Shown in pieces: positions 23,964 to 36,944 of a stretch of DNA of 64,000 nt (positions within the stretch are counted from its first letter, which is position 1; the number at the start of each line of letters is the position of its first letter). This DNA is from Apostichopus japonicus (taxonomy: Eukaryota > Echinodermata > Holothuroidea > Aspidochirotida > Stichopodidae), in assembly GCF_037975245.1 (NCBI RefSeq), contig NC_092578.1, positions 13,190,321-13,254,320 of the forward strand, given 5' to 3'. A program made the translations under genes and the position numbers. The notes under the pieces were generated by a model, which saw nothing but the letters and a program-made list of their open reading frames with translations, ran no database searches and was not told the DNA's origin.

Positions 23964-26900
23964 AATAACATGATATGTACAAACAGACTTACAATGAATT
24001 ATTCATATATCAGATTATATGAAATTAAGAAGATTATTGTAACTTTTCAAGTATGCTGTGCCGGGGAGCTGTATAGAGCGTTCGTACATGGTGCTATCCT
24101 GCTTGACTGTAAAAAAAAAACTGAATTGTGACGGCAAGCGCAGAAGTTTGAACGCTTCTCGGTCTGTTGGCTATGGATCATGTGTAGTATCTTTTCCTTT
24201 GTAAGGAACTAGTGATAACAACGCCATGATCATACAATATAGTTTACATGGTTACACTCTCGATGTAAGGGGACTGGAACTGAGAGAGTGGATCAGTTAA
24301 GTTGTTGGAGATTCCTGTCAAGGTACTATCTACGGTGACATTTCTTAACTAGATTTGTCAGTTGTCATGGAACGCCGCCAGCTTGAAACTTTTGGCAAGC
24401 CATCACATATAGTGTCTTGCGAATGTTTTCACAACGAGGTTGTGTAAAATTAACATGTTTGCTAAGTGATTGGATTGTCAGTACAAAATGTTCTTTCTTC
24501 CTTTTGTTGTTGTTGTTGTCAATGCCTCTTAATTACATATTTTAGAAAGACACCGTTAATAAAGACTATATGTAGTCGTCATAGAACTATATGCCAGCTT
24601 CGACAGGTTGAGTTCCATATCTGGTAATTATTCAAATATGTTTGAAGAGACGTAGCGTCTTCTATGAAAAGGTGAATGCTTTGTAGCACCTCTTCAGTTT
24701 AAAATGTCATAAAACAATCATAGAAATGGGAATATTTGATCGAAAATGCAAGGACAGAGTTTGTATAAAATGCATAACTAATGAAGTGGGAACAGATATA
24801 GCGGCTTGAAGATGTTCATCTTCTTCACAGTATATACCGAAGAGACGCTTTTTAAGACTTCATGAATAATTCATAAATGTTGAAATTCGACTACTTACGT
24901 CACTCCTTGTTTCATAAGTCATTTTTGTTTTGAACAAGTTCTATCTTTATCTTCCTTGTGCCATTTAATATGAAGTCTAATAAATCTCTGACATATTAGT
25001 AAATGCAAAATACTGCCTAATTAAGTTGAACACTTCACCAGATTAATGAACTCTAGTTCGCTCCTACTTTACTGGATTGGTAAGTATATATAAGTATGTC
25101 TATAGACATCACGTGGTTAGTGTGTCTAGACCACACGTATAGTGTTACTAAACATCTACAGCCTGAGAAGGGTGTGGGTGCGGATGGTAAAAAGAAAGAA
25201 GATGAAAAGAGGAGAGAGAGAAGTGGAGAGGGGGGGGGGGTGGGGTCGGAGAGAGAGAAAGACGAGGGAGGTTGAATTTATTGAAGAATGGAAAGCAATT
25301 GTTCCTCTTCTTCAACAATAATCGCAAAATCTCTCCATGGCTCCACTAATACCGGACGGATGTATTTTTTCATATGATGTAAGTTGTACCAGTGCTCGAA
25401 TTAGCGTCAGCATTTCAGAACGCTTTTGAATATGGTCTGAATGGGACACATATCCCAACCTTCTTTATTAATATACATACGTGAATGGAATGATAAAATA
25501 GTGCCCCCCCCCCCCACCACCCCACCCCGAAACAGGCAATCAGAAGTTGAGTAGATTTTGGAATGGGGAGAGTTAAGTCCACAGATACATACAAGATTTT
25601 AAATTTCACTATATACCATTTTCTGCACAAAAAAAAAACATAAATAAATGACTTCTGGAGTCACCATTAATATACAGCCTGTAAAAAACTATTTCTTTCC
25701 TGGCATATGACATATTATTGTTCGTACTTTTTCTTCAAGTTGAATTTTACATTTTTAGTCGACCAGGTATATAGCTAGTTGGCCTATCGGAGTAAGTCAG
25801 ACTATATATTTATATATATTGACGTGATCTCTATCCACCTACGTAGAGAGCAGCTAATTGATATTTTCACCCAGGGGAGAAATTAACTTTTGAAACGGAC
25901 TATATAGATTTATTCGAGAGTGCTTTCATGTCTCGGCAAAAGTTCCCTGATGAAAACACGGTCTGAGAAATGGCATTATCCCCTGATAAACAGAGTGTAT
26001 TTCGATTCCTGTCACCAAATAAAGAACGATAGCTTTTGGCATAAGAATTAGCCTTCTTTTCTTATCAAAAAAGAGAAGAAAAAGGTTCCAGCATAAAATG
26101 CCCAAACCGCGTTCCCTGGGATAAAATTCTGCCGCTCTGAAATGTCATCGACATTCAAAATCAAATGATGTCTGGTCGTTTCAGGAAGCGAAAGGACTTA
26201 AAACTGTTACCTACCACTTGAGACGGATCGTTTAATTACCCGCCACTAAGATCATTCCCATGCAGGGAGCACGAACATGGGTTCGAAGTTTCCGAGCCGA
26301 TGAGAAACGACTTAATCTAAGTCTAACATGTTTCATTCTGTTGTGTTAAGAATATAACTACAGACGGTCCGTTAAAGAGACCATTTTAAACTGACGGTTT
26401 AATGGCGACTCCGCATTTAAAGTGCAGCCAGGACCATGATTTACAAAATGAAAACTGACTTTACAATTATTTCATCATTATTTTTTGATCGCAGACTGTG
26501 GGGAAAAAACCGCCAGTTTTTTACTACAGTTCTTACAGCTATCGTGCATATTGTTAATGTGCAGTTTCCCTAGAAACTGTTGTGAGTTTTGGTAGTCTCA
26601 CTATCCAGTAATCTCACTCACAACGAGAACTTAAGACTCTGTTATGAACGGAAGTCTTGTTCAATTTCAAAAACAGAAAAACGAAGAGATTAGCAAGTCG
26701 CACACCTCAAAATCGTACGTTTTCGAGTAATTTCAAAGACGCTCTTAAAAATTAGTCATATTTTCTCTTAAAAAAATCGTTACATATTTCTGTGAATTGT
26801 AAATGAACGGATGTCACAAATTCATATAAAACTGATCACTTAAGAACAGGGTCAGCTGTTCTTGAAAACGTCGGCGAATAAAACCAATTTTCTTTTCCTT

Positions 26901-27180
26901 ATTTTGCTCGCTCCTTGGTCCGGTATAGGCCTAACATTGTTTTCATGCAAGCGTGTTTTCCAAACTCTTACACAGTCGAATGATTCAAGGAATAATGCAA
27001 CTGCTCTGAGAGATTCGATTTGAGGACTCATTCGAGGAATTTAAATCTCATTCAGTGACGTCATGTGAATTTCGTTCTAATACAAGTCATTTTGTCTATA
27101 AAGAGGGCTCAACATGTCACTCTAACAAAATAATTGCATTCATTCACTTATGATAAGGAAAGGAACATCGGATAGTAAAC
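23580..27180. other. Non-coding stretch with simple repeats
   Basis: Holds poly-A tracts (about 23582-23602 and 23912-23927), a (CA)n tract at 23926-23960, a purine-rich stretch at 25188-25270 and a C-run at 25504-25515. Only short unrelated open frames occur. No gene is recognised. Confidence 0.45.
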
Positions 27181-27770
27181 AGTATCACAGGGTTCTGCCC
27201 CCAGTTCTTTGGGTTGTGTCTCAGACAGGGCAGTTCTAAGAGTTGTAAGTAGGGGGTGGGGGGGGGGTGGATGGAGAACTTCCAAGGCAACTACCATAGA
27301 GTTCGGACAGTTTGTCTAGGCAGTAAAACGAAAATAAGGGGGGAGGGGGTGGGGGGTCCAAGGGCAGTTTAATAGTGCATCTCATGTTATTGCTAAATGT
27401 TCGTCCTGTATTTTATGGCAGTACTTACCGTAAGTACAGCTTAGAGTTGTGTCCAAGTATTACCAAGCATTTGAAGTTGTGTCCCAGGGTATTGCTCCGG
27501 TGTTTATATGCCATGGCTTTCCTAAGGAATTGGCGCTGTTTCCCAGGGTAGTTTGGGTGAGGGGGTATGCCAGGTAGTTTAGTTCGACGTATCGTAAGAC
27601 GGGCTTCACGGCGTTCCAGTACGTTGATATTACTATAGTTTATAGTGTCAAGGTCAGAACGAAGCGTTTGGGTTATGGGCAAGGCTACTTTCAAGAGCTT
27701 GGACTAGCTGTTTACCAGGTCAAAGCTCAGCGTTTCAATGGTTATGATCATGACTCTTAGGGGAGACTAC

Positions 27771-28157
27771 TGTCATGAATTTTGGAGTAGTGTCCCATGC
27801 ATGTGACATCTTGTAGCCTTCTGTCACGAGTTTGGAGTAGTGTCCCATGCAGGTGACAGCTACTGGTAGCCTTCTGTCACTGGAGTAGTGTCCCATGCAG
27901 GTGACAACTACGAGTTTGAGCTTTGTACAAGCCTGTCATGAATTTTGGAGTAGTGTCCCATGCATGGGACAGCTACTGGTAGCCTTCTGTCACGAGTTTG
28001 GAGTAGTGTCCAATGCAGGTGACATCTTGTAGCCTTCTGTCACGAGTTTGGAGTAGTGTCCCATGCAGGTGACAGCTACTGGTAGTCTTCTGTTAAGAGT
28101 TTGGAGTAGTGTCCCATACACATGTGACAACTATGAATTTGTAGCTTTGTACAAGAG
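27771..28157. repeat. Tandem repeat with GGAGTAGTGTCCCATGC core
   Basis: The core occurs seven times, starting at 27784, 27834, 27882, 27947, 28000, 28050 and 28103. Unit lengths are 48-65 bp, differing by the presence of alternative spacers (ATCTTGTAGCCTTCTGTCAC, AGCTACTGGTAGCC or AACTACGAGTTTG). The spacer order suggests higher-order duplication: 27771 and 27934 start the same long unit. Related TTGTGTCC and TTTCCCAGGG words occur just upstream (27440-27550). Confidence 0.9.
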
Positions 28158-28159
28158 TT

Positions 28160-29640
28160 GCACAGAATCATATAGGCTATCCTTGACTACGAACTGAATT
28201 CAAAATGTCCGTGGTTTCAAAACATCACTCGAACAGTCACCAAATTGTCTGCCATTAGCAAGAATCGCTTATTGAATCTAATCACCGAACCATGACTATA
28301 TGGCCGTATCGTTAACTTCACTGGAATGATACCACATTGCAAACTTAAAGCTTATTGCACTATTGCTTTAAAAGAGGACGAAACCGGCAGACGATGAATA
28401 AAACACATGTTGTTATTCTACAAATGTCTCCTTGTCATTAACTGTTATCAGTTTCCATCAATAATTCAGGCATCAATGGATTGAAGTTGGAGCCCGACTT
28501 TGATCTGAAAATTGTTAACCACTTCCTTTCTTCACTTTGATCACTGCGGCTCAGATATATACAGCCGGTCATAACTTGCCCTACTTACAATACTCAAGCT
28601 AAGCTATCTTTATGTCAGGTACATCTCACCCATGCCCGCAGGAATAAAATGTTCACTTAGACGCCACACAACCACTATTGGAACGCATTTACGTCACACA
28701 AACTAAAATTTGGTCAATACCATGTAAAAAAAACTAGGCCTGTTATCAAATGACGTGTGATGCATACAGAGACAAGTTCCGTTAACAAAAGTTCATTGCA
28801 AATGTTCATATAATGTTACTTATCTGCTACACTGTTGTTAGCAATCGAGTTGAAGCTAGCTTGTTTGACAGTTGTGCTTGCTATCTTTGCACGTTTCTGC
28901 TGTCTTAGAAACATGTCTTCTCAAATAAATGTAGGTTAAAGCTTTTTCGGCATCAACACCTTGCAGGAACCAGACAGAGAAGGCGGTCCCGAAAAATCGG
29001 AATTGTCTTAATTTCAAAGGAGACGAAACATCGTCACGACGGAAAGCACAAAATCATTGCATTTCCCCCGATTTTTAGCGTTACCATGGAAAACAAGTGG
29101 CCTTTTGTCTTGCTTACGGATATGCAGTATAAGGCGCATGGCAGTTGGTCAACAATTTCCTAATTTCCACGGTTTCCCTTTACGACTGAAATCATACGAA
29201 TATATGGCATAATCATCAATTGATGGCTACGGTTGAAAGAAGGCGTAACGGCCTGTATATCGGTATGCATGGAAGCATGAAATATGTCTTCCCTTATTAT
29301 CTGGTTTCTACAACCGTGATACCAGCAATCACAGTATCAAGGGCGGCGGAAGCACTTTTAATCTGCAGTGGGGGGGGGGGGGGGCACCGACATCAAAGGG
29401 CACTTTGCAGAAATTCGATTGGACTGATGCAGCCTTATATATAGTACCCTTTATAACTCTTATTGTATTATCTTATTTGCGTATACAAATCACTCCATCA
29501 ACGCCCCCCCCCCCCCTCAAGGAAAATATGCATATATACTAGCACTGCAATATCCAATGTGCAAATTGGGAAACAAGGATTTTGTTAATATCTTAACAAA
29601 TTTTTCCCATTCGAAATAGCTTTGAGTTTGACCCACAGAA
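28160..29640. other. Non-coding stretch
   Basis: No gene seen. CAAGGGCGGCGGAAGC at about 29339, followed by a long G-run, looks like the end of another hAT-type MITE, and a C-run lies at 29503-29517. The matching end was not identified with certainty. Confidence 0.35.
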
Positions 29641-29653
29641 ATTCATTCAAAGT

Positions 29654-29926
29654 CAGGGGCGTAGCCAGGATTTGCAAAGTTGTATGCACGACTATCTGAG
29701 CAGAGCGCCACCATCAGTTGGCGCGGAGCGTACAAGAAAATTTTTGGTTTTACAAACCCCTCAGATGGCCGGAAACGGCCCTTCCCGAGTGTTCATTCTG
29801 GTTCCCTGGCCTCTTGCTAACTTGAGACACCTCAATTTTTATGTAGAAAAAGGGCACATTTTTAACTTGAGGAAAAGTGGGGGGGGGACACGTGCCCCCT
29901 GTGCCCCCCCGGTTCCGCCGCCCTTG
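29654..29926. mobile_element. hAT-like MITE, about 273 bp
   Basis: Starts with CAGGGGCGTAGCCAGG and ends with CCGGTTCCGCCGCCCTTG, which read from the right is CAAGGGCGGCGGAACCGG. The two ends are imperfect inverted repeats of the same kind as in the 13.5-kb MITE. The expected 8-bp duplication is not clean (TTCAAAGT on the left; a shifted TGCACAGT on the right), so the right boundary may be off by a few bases. Confidence 0.6.
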
Positions 29927-30385
29927 CACAGTATACATCAATGGGAAGGATATATCGTATACCATTGAACAGTACAACAATATGGAAACGCTAAAGTGTA
30001 GAGTTTGGGCCACGAGTAGGCATGATATCTGGGGGAAGGACCTTCTATGGCAACTGGCACGAGATGGGGCCCTGCATTACATACAGTAAGGGTTCAAATG
30101 TGAATAATACACAGAGAAGTCACCTTAATGCCCCCCTCCGCCCTCTCCTCCCATGGAAACCCAAGTTCCGGTCCATGGTGGAAAAGCAAACTTAAGTTAA
30201 CGAATAGCACGAGTTTTGTCTTTTCTTTGTCACGTCACAGTGCAAATACATCTGGACACAAAATAAACACAACAAATGCTTCAAACTGTCCGTTTCTTCG
30301 AAAACGCCAGTTAAACCCTCAGCTGATAGGCACACAATGTACGTAGCATATATCTATGGAACCGTACCTAGGATTGGCCTACATA

Positions 30386-30420
30386 TTATATATATATATA
30401 CACATATATATATGTATGTG

Positions 30421-30454
<34 letters not shown>

Positions 30455-30543
30455 TATAGATATATAGATATCTATATATATAGATATATCTATATATATA
30501 TATATATATAGATATATCTATATATATATAGATATATCTATAT

Positions 30544-30586
<43 letters not shown>

Positions 30587-30625
30587 CATTTATATATCTA
30601 TATATGTGTTTATGTATATATATGT
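30386..30625. repeat. TA/GATA microsatellite
   Basis: A long TA repeat with regular GATATA and TATC words forming many short palindromes. It probably reflects polymerase slippage. Confidence 0.93.
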
Positions 30626-30639
30626 AAGTAGGTATACAT

Positions 30640-31430
30640 AATATGAGTGGGTGAATTTCTAACTATTCTGTGATATTTCCACTTCCTCTTTCTCCGCCAT
30701 TTTAACTAAGCTTGAAGGATAACACATGGAAAAATAATCACACGCTTATGGCCTTTTTTCGTTTGGAGAACTGAGAAAAAATTTATTGCATATGGGAAAA
30801 AATGTACTCCAGAAAAAAAGTACATATATTAAATATATGTGTATATTATTAAGCATAAATATAGACCCCACTGATGATAATAAATCAAATTATGAAATAA
30901 AAATGATATTAATCGAAGCTCAAATTAATACAGAGATTTACTGCAGATGCTTTTTAGCATAAATCAAGCGATCCAACCAGTAGGCATAATGATAAACAGA
31001 TTCCTCAAATGCCACATTTACTGAGAGGCTAACAGCACAGAGACCATGGTAATCCAGTTAGTCCTAAATGAACGCTTTTTATTGAAAGATACGGCACTTG
31101 AACGGTACGTTTCTATCCATAACATTAACCCATTTAATTGTGTTTGTCACGTGGCCCGGAACTTAATACCTAACAGAGCCTGACAAAGAGAGTATATACT
31201 TGTTCATCCATAACAGATGACCACAGACACTATATCGGAACGTATTTTAACATATTGATTGATGGATAAAGGCAAATGGCTGTGAAACTATTCATTTTAT
31301 ATATATATAGCCTATATATATATATATAGCCTGTATGAATATATAATCTATTGTATACCCATAGCAGGCTTCTGTTCCAGCGACTTTTTCTTTCAAATAC
31401 CAATTGTTTTATCACATGTGTATGTATTGA
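30640..31430. other. Non-coding stretch
   Basis: AT-rich, no gene, with a short TA repeat near 31299-31327. Confidence 0.4.
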
Positions 31431-31431
31431 T

Positions 31432-31637
31432 TTAAAGGGATATTCCTCATAGCATTTCGTACCCCAAATATGTTCATTTTTTTCCCTTCAAAATTGGTTA
31501 CATTCTATCTACCATATGTCTAGCTAGGAATAATATACAGAAATAGGGCCTATACAACTAACAGTGTGGAGTGTCTTCCTGTACAATATCATTTGGGGGC
31601 AGGGGTGGGGGTGAGGGCACAGGGAATGTCCCTTTAA
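31432..31637. mobile_element. Short TTAA-flanked MITE, about 206 bp
   Basis: Begins TTAAAGGGATATTCC and ends GGAATGTCCCTTTAA, so the ends are inverted repeats with one mismatch over 15 bp, including TTAA target sites. This fits piggyBac- or Kolobok-like elements that insert at TTAA. A single matching end (GGAATATCCCTTTAA) is also present near 61818-61832. Confidence 0.62.
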
Positions 31638-32657
31638 GACTGATTTTTTTAAAATTAGGTTTGTACCAATGACATAAGATGAACCTGTATCATAGGAAAA
31701 TACATCAATAAAATGCTGTCGATGTTCCTCGGAAATAAATAAAACCAAAAAATGGGTATTTTTTCACTATAAATTTATATAGGCCTCCTGCAAGTCCTAG
31801 CTGGATCAGTACCTTGTGTCGTTGGGTAAGCCACTATAATCCCATTTGTCTCTCTTCACCCAAGTGCATGTATAAATGTGGACCTGCACGCTTGAGTAAG
31901 TCTTTCAGGTATGCATAGTGTTGCACCCTATAGGGCCCGGTGAGTGAAAGATTTTAAGTTTTGCACACTGGGTTGAGTGGGAATGACCGGTTACCAGTGA
32001 CTAATGGTTAACTAGTGAGAGAAGGTCTTGATGTATGGCAATCAACATGGACAAATTTGCCACTTACCTCTTAACTGGTAAATACATGAACGCAAGACTT
32101 GACCATATGCTGCTTAATCTCCAAAAACTCCCCAAAATTATTTATAATATTTCAACACCTGCAATAGCAGATGATGATAGACCACACACGTATTTTGCAT
32201 TTAAGAGTCAGGGCTGAAAGTTATCACTGTGATTTATTGATATCATAGCTAATCACCAGCGTGAGAGCATGATGAATCATATTTAGTTAACAGTTTAAGA
32301 ATTTATCTATTACAGTAGTATTATTAAAATATTTATGGAATAACGACCTCCCTTTACTAGTAGCTTAAGTTGATCCCCTAAACATAGCATCAGTTGTCCA
32401 TAACTCATTTGTTTATGGCTATTGCTTATAGAGCTTGAGACCCAGACTTAAATCTTGGTGAAGGCTGGAAAGTTTTCTCACTGTTCTAGATTTTCCGACT
32501 CATTGCCGTTGCATATAGACACACGTATATGTTTATTCATATTATAACACAACGAAAGTATGATGTTAGATAAGTACTTATCTAGCGTCATACTTGGATT
32601 GTGTTACATTTTGTCTTTTTCATTCCACTGCCAAGTATTGTATTTATATACATGTAT

Positions 32658-32659
32658 TT

Positions 32660-32725
<66 letters not shown>

Positions 32726-32894
32726 ATGTATATATATATATATTTATATATATATGTATGTATGTATGTATATATATATATATATATATGGACATATATA
32801 TCTATCTATATATATCTATAAATATCTATATATATGTATTCATATATATGTACATATATATCTATATCTATCTATATATATATATGTACATATA
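32658..32894. repeat. TA/TATG microsatellite
   Basis: About 235 bp of (TA)n with TATG and ATCTA interruptions. Ile/Tyr-rich open frames appear on both strands here and are artefacts. Confidence 0.95.
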
Positions 32895-32899
32895 GGAGG

Positions 32900-34486
32900 C
32901 ATGTAAACTCATTTACATTCACTGTTTCAACACAGATTTATCCTGACGATGGAAATTTTCCATGATTAGGTTTCACTTCCCCTCTCGTATTTCACATACT
33001 ACAGAGCTCCTTACTGTTACATTTCACTAAGTAGAGTATACATAATTATTATGGATTCAATTTTGTAGCCAGCTACCTCTAAATCACAGATCACCCAGGC
33101 AATCTGACAGTTCCTTACAAAGACGAGTATCTTCGAGTCTGTCGCCTCAGAATTATTTTTGTCTTTTTCACACTGGAGAAAGCAGTATAAAAATAATGCA
33201 GCCGTCTACCTAATATTAGACCCACAAAGAGCTTGATCAAGATAAAGTTTTGAAGCACTACTCAAACAGAGCGACTTAAACGAATCTGCTTCACATTGCA
33301 GCGATGAAAAACATTTGATGTGTGATCTCGTTTTTTATGCTGTTTTGCCTAATTCAATAACACAAACAAACAATAAAGCAAAATTTTCAAATAATAGCTA
33401 ACATTTCTCGTTTTCTTATACCGCATGGCAATCTCTGAAATTGGCAATCTCTCTTTAACATTATGTTAAAAGATCAGAGTTATGTCTGTTTTCTCTCTTT
33501 GTCAATGTCTTTTACTGTTTGCCAGTCATCCTTCAAGAACTTAACCTTCTTCAAATTCATTTCTGGAAATTTGAAAACATTAAAAAAAAAAATCAACACT
33601 TTATTTCGCATGAATAAATACAACTTTATTACATGTTTGACGTCATCATGACTGTGTTTATGATTGAAGAAATGAGATTCTGGGACAACAAAATCTGAAA
33701 CCTCCAATGACTTAATTCATTCATAGGTTTAGAGAAGGTCTTACACTAAAGATACATACATACATACCTAGGTGAGAAGAGACAATTGTGTGTGTTTGCA
33801 TACACTATATCCTACTGGTGAGAAAAGAGGGATAACAATTTTTTTTAAATAAAATTTAAAAAAAAACAGCTCAGAAATGAATGGTGATCTACATCGTACC
33901 TTATTAATTTATATTTCTGCTGTTCGATAGAAATTTTAAAATGATCTGTAAATACTGCAACCAGTAAAATCCATTCTTTAATTCCAGAGATTAGACAAAT
34001 CTCTCTCATAGGAATGTTTTTCCAAGTTGCGACTAAATAGGTACAATGCGCAGGTAATTACGGTCCTTCTCATTTGTTGACATGAAGAATATCCACCAAT
34101 AGATTCTTTTATGCAAATTAAGCGTAGGTCTCTGTACTTTTTTATAGTCGTTAAATATACAATGAAAGCTATAGTTATTTTGCCTATATGTCAAAAATAT
34201 GTTGCAACACGTAATTGAGAAAACCCATTACAGCTTGTTGTATGATCAAACTTTTATTAGTATGGGAAGCACAACATTTGCTGTGTTATATTATATTAGT
34301 TTAGGGTATTAATGCACTAAATGAATCACATAAATATACGACATTTCACTGAAACCCATTTTATCTGATACTGAAAGTGACCAAGATGAAAGATCTTTAA
34401 CTAGAGACACAGAGTTATGTAACTAACGCTCTAACGTTAACAAAAAAGAAAAGAAAAGGAAATTGGCAAATTGTGCTCTTCTACAT
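32900..34486. other. Non-coding stretch
   Basis: AT-rich with scattered short frames. No gene or structured repeat is seen. Confidence 0.4.
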
Positions 34487-34864
34487 TTAAAGGGTATGAA
34501 GACTCGCGCACAAAGAAACGTCTCATGCCGGCAATCTGACCTAGTTTCGAATGAGGTGTAACAGAAGTGTGAGACACCACCATCGATCCCAGAAAATACA
34601 CACACAGCTTGCTACCGTCGGTAATTAGACACTAGTGTACAGTCAATACATGCAGCTACGGTCAATACCCACAACACGGTGTACATAGCAGCGATGGACA
34701 TCTCAGGTCTAGATAAAAGATAACAAGGTAGCCTATCACGTTTCATTATTGTCTGCATTTTGCAGCGACAAGAAGAAAACTTCACTTGCAAGCAACGGAA
34801 AGTTAACTTTTTCAGAGTGCGGCACGCGGTTTGGGTCTTCAACGCGAGTCTTCAATGCCTTTAA
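34487..34864. mobile_element. TTAA-flanked MITE, copy 1 (378 bp)
   Basis: Starts TTAAAGGGTATGAAGACTCG and ends CGAGTCTTCAATGCCTTTAA, giving terminal inverted repeats of about 20 bp within TTAA target sites. A highly similar copy lies in inverted orientation at 47638-48005. No coding capacity. The TTAA site and AAGG ends suggest a Kolobok- or piggyBac-type non-autonomous family. Confidence 0.88.
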
Positions 34865-36636
34865 GCCATTTAAAACCAGGTTTTCTAGGTTCTGAGAGAG
34901 ATTGTTTCAAGCTCTCAGAGAAGACATGCACGACAGAAGGGGACCATCTCTTTGAATGTATTTATCTGAGGTATTTATGCAAATAATTGTGTTCACAGCA
35001 ATCAGCTGTATATCATTGACCTGTACAAGGAAGGGAATTAATAACAAAATGTTCCAACAATGTTGATATTAGTACTACAGTAACATGCACAGCATGTAGC
35101 CTTGATATTAATTATCCCCCAATCTGACATGGCTGTGAGCATATTATGAACATGAATATATATATATACAGTATATATATGTGCGTTATCCCATATTTCC
35201 CCGGCCACGATTTGACTCTGAACCTTGGGGGCTGTAGCCACCCTTGATCTCGGTCAACATTTCTTCAGGCTTGAACTTATGCAACCCTGAATACACTCCT
35301 ATATGTTCTTACACATAGTACCATTCGCAGAAATTACACTAAATGTATAGGGTAACATACAAAACATCAGGACATATTGCTCTCAACCTGGTGGCCCTCA
35401 AAGATGTACAAAGATATATTTACATACATATTTGTCCACTTTCAATATTTCTTGAATATTTGGGGACAAGTCATGGATGAGCTAAACTGCTTTGCTTGGA
35501 TAACCTATGATTGGTTTAATTTGTTGAATAAATAATTTTGACAAACACTATAATTGCTAGCTAGAACTACTAGAACCAGCAAACAACGACTTACCCTTTG
35601 TCTAATAAGTTAATTTAAGAGGTCTCTGCACGTTATTGGGTTTTATTTTGTTGCGTTAATTACGTTATACCATTGTGCAGCCTAACATAATCCTACCATG
35701 TTAAGTAATAGCAGATTGTCCTTCAACAAGACAGTCTGTAAACTCAATTACATTCCCTTTCTGTTTTGAGTATTAACAATTGTCCGTTTCTTTCCCATTC
35801 CTGTTCACAAAACTAGAGCTATTATTATCTTTAGAATCCTACTCAGCAAGCGACTTCAGCAGCTGCAGCGATAATTAAAAACAAGCCGCTCTGGAAACTT
35901 GGGAAATAATCAGAGAGTGTCAGACTCAAATTTGATCTCACCACTATAGTGCGGTAAAACGGAATCGATGCAGTATAGTTTAACGGCAGGGCCTGTGACC
36001 ATGTGATCACAAAGATATTTCAACCTGGGCACACTATGCTCTCCTGAATCTTTGTTAAGCTGAAACTAGAACCAAGCAAAGTCTACAATATACCTGAACA
36101 CCATTATCAGAGTATTAGTTTAAAGAGCGCTAGACCCATGATGAACAAAGACTAGTAATAAATCTCGGCAGTGAAAACGTTTTGTTTTATTCCACGAATC
36201 TTCTAATGTAGAAAGACAACATTGAACTGGTCAAACAGAGCCTTCCAATGTATTTATAATTTTCGTCCAACATTTACTTTTCCCACCAATATCATTGGGG
36301 GGGGGCAAGACATTTGACTGGGGCTCCTGCCCCCCACCCCACCCCCTTGGTTACAGCACTGCATGATGACATACCATAACTGCTCTGTTACCATTTCTGC
36401 AGGAACACACATTAATAAATACAGCAACAGGAGTCTTATTCCTTCAACCCCAACTACCAAGCCATTGTTATACCAACCACAAAACAGCCAGCCCCGAGTC
36501 AAAGCACAAAATACCATTTCAAATTACAAACACTAAAACCAGTTTCCTACGATAACAATTTAGTTACTCAACATCTACATAAACCAAACAGCATGTCAAC
36601 AATGTCAAAACCCTTTCTTAGGCCACTTTCATACAT
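34865..36636. other. Non-coding stretch downstream of the RING-finger gene
   Basis: Contains a short TA repeat near 35157-35180 and, at about 36290-36362, a G-run/C-run segment ending CCCTTGGTTACAGCACTG, which resembles one end of a hAT-type MITE. No gene is seen. Confidence 0.4.
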
Positions 36637-36646
36637 TTTATTTATT
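36637..36646 (-). terminator. Polyadenylation signal of the RING-finger gene
   Basis: Two overlapping AATAAA hexamers on the minus strand (TTTATTTATT on the plus strand), about 80 bp after the TAA stop of the RING exon. The spacing suits a short 3' UTR. Confidence 0.6.
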
Positions 36647-36725
36647 TAGTTTTTATCCTTTTTCAATTGCTTTCTACTTTCACTAGTGTTACTTGGTTTA
36701 ATATGACAAAAGATCAAAATATAAT

Positions 36726-36944
36726 TTACAAAATATCCTCTGTTAAAGGAGGGCCACAGAGTGCGGCCACTCGTTGATCTTGGGTTAGTTGGACGATCTT
36801 GGCTCGGCAGAGTACACATCGTAATGGAAGCAGTCGTTGAGAGAGGGCGATCTGTATAGTTCTGACAAAGCACTTTCTGCATATGACTCTATGTCCACAT
36901 GGGAAGGTGCATATGGCGGCCCTGTAGTTCATACAAACCACACA
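36726..36944 (-). CDS. Terminal exon with C3HC4 RING finger
   Basis: Follows the acceptor CTTTTCTTTGACAG and starts in phase 0 with the first zinc ligand. Spacing in the exon: C1-x2-C4-x11-C16-x-H18-x3-C22-x2-C25-x17-C43-x2-C46, the cross-brace pattern of a C3HC4 RING. Key words are FPCGH, CRKC and CVLC. It ends 26 residues later with TEDIL and TAA. RING domains recruit E2 ubiquitin-conjugating enzymes. The long basic/hydrophobic stretch between ligands 6 and 7 (SQRLLPLR) is conserved-looking, but I cannot name the ligase family. Confidence 0.8.
   Translation of the reverse strand, partial: CVVCMNYRAAICTFPCGHRVICRKCFVRTIQIALSQRLLPLRCVLCRAKIVQLTQDQRVAALCGPPLTEDIL

Noticed and set aside
27425-27694. 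89-codon minus-strand frame
   Set aside because: It overlaps words related to the adjacent tandem repeat and shows no family resemblance.
32560-32906. Ile/Tyr-rich open frames up to 111 codons on both strands
   Set aside because: They are translations of the (TA)n/TATG microsatellite.
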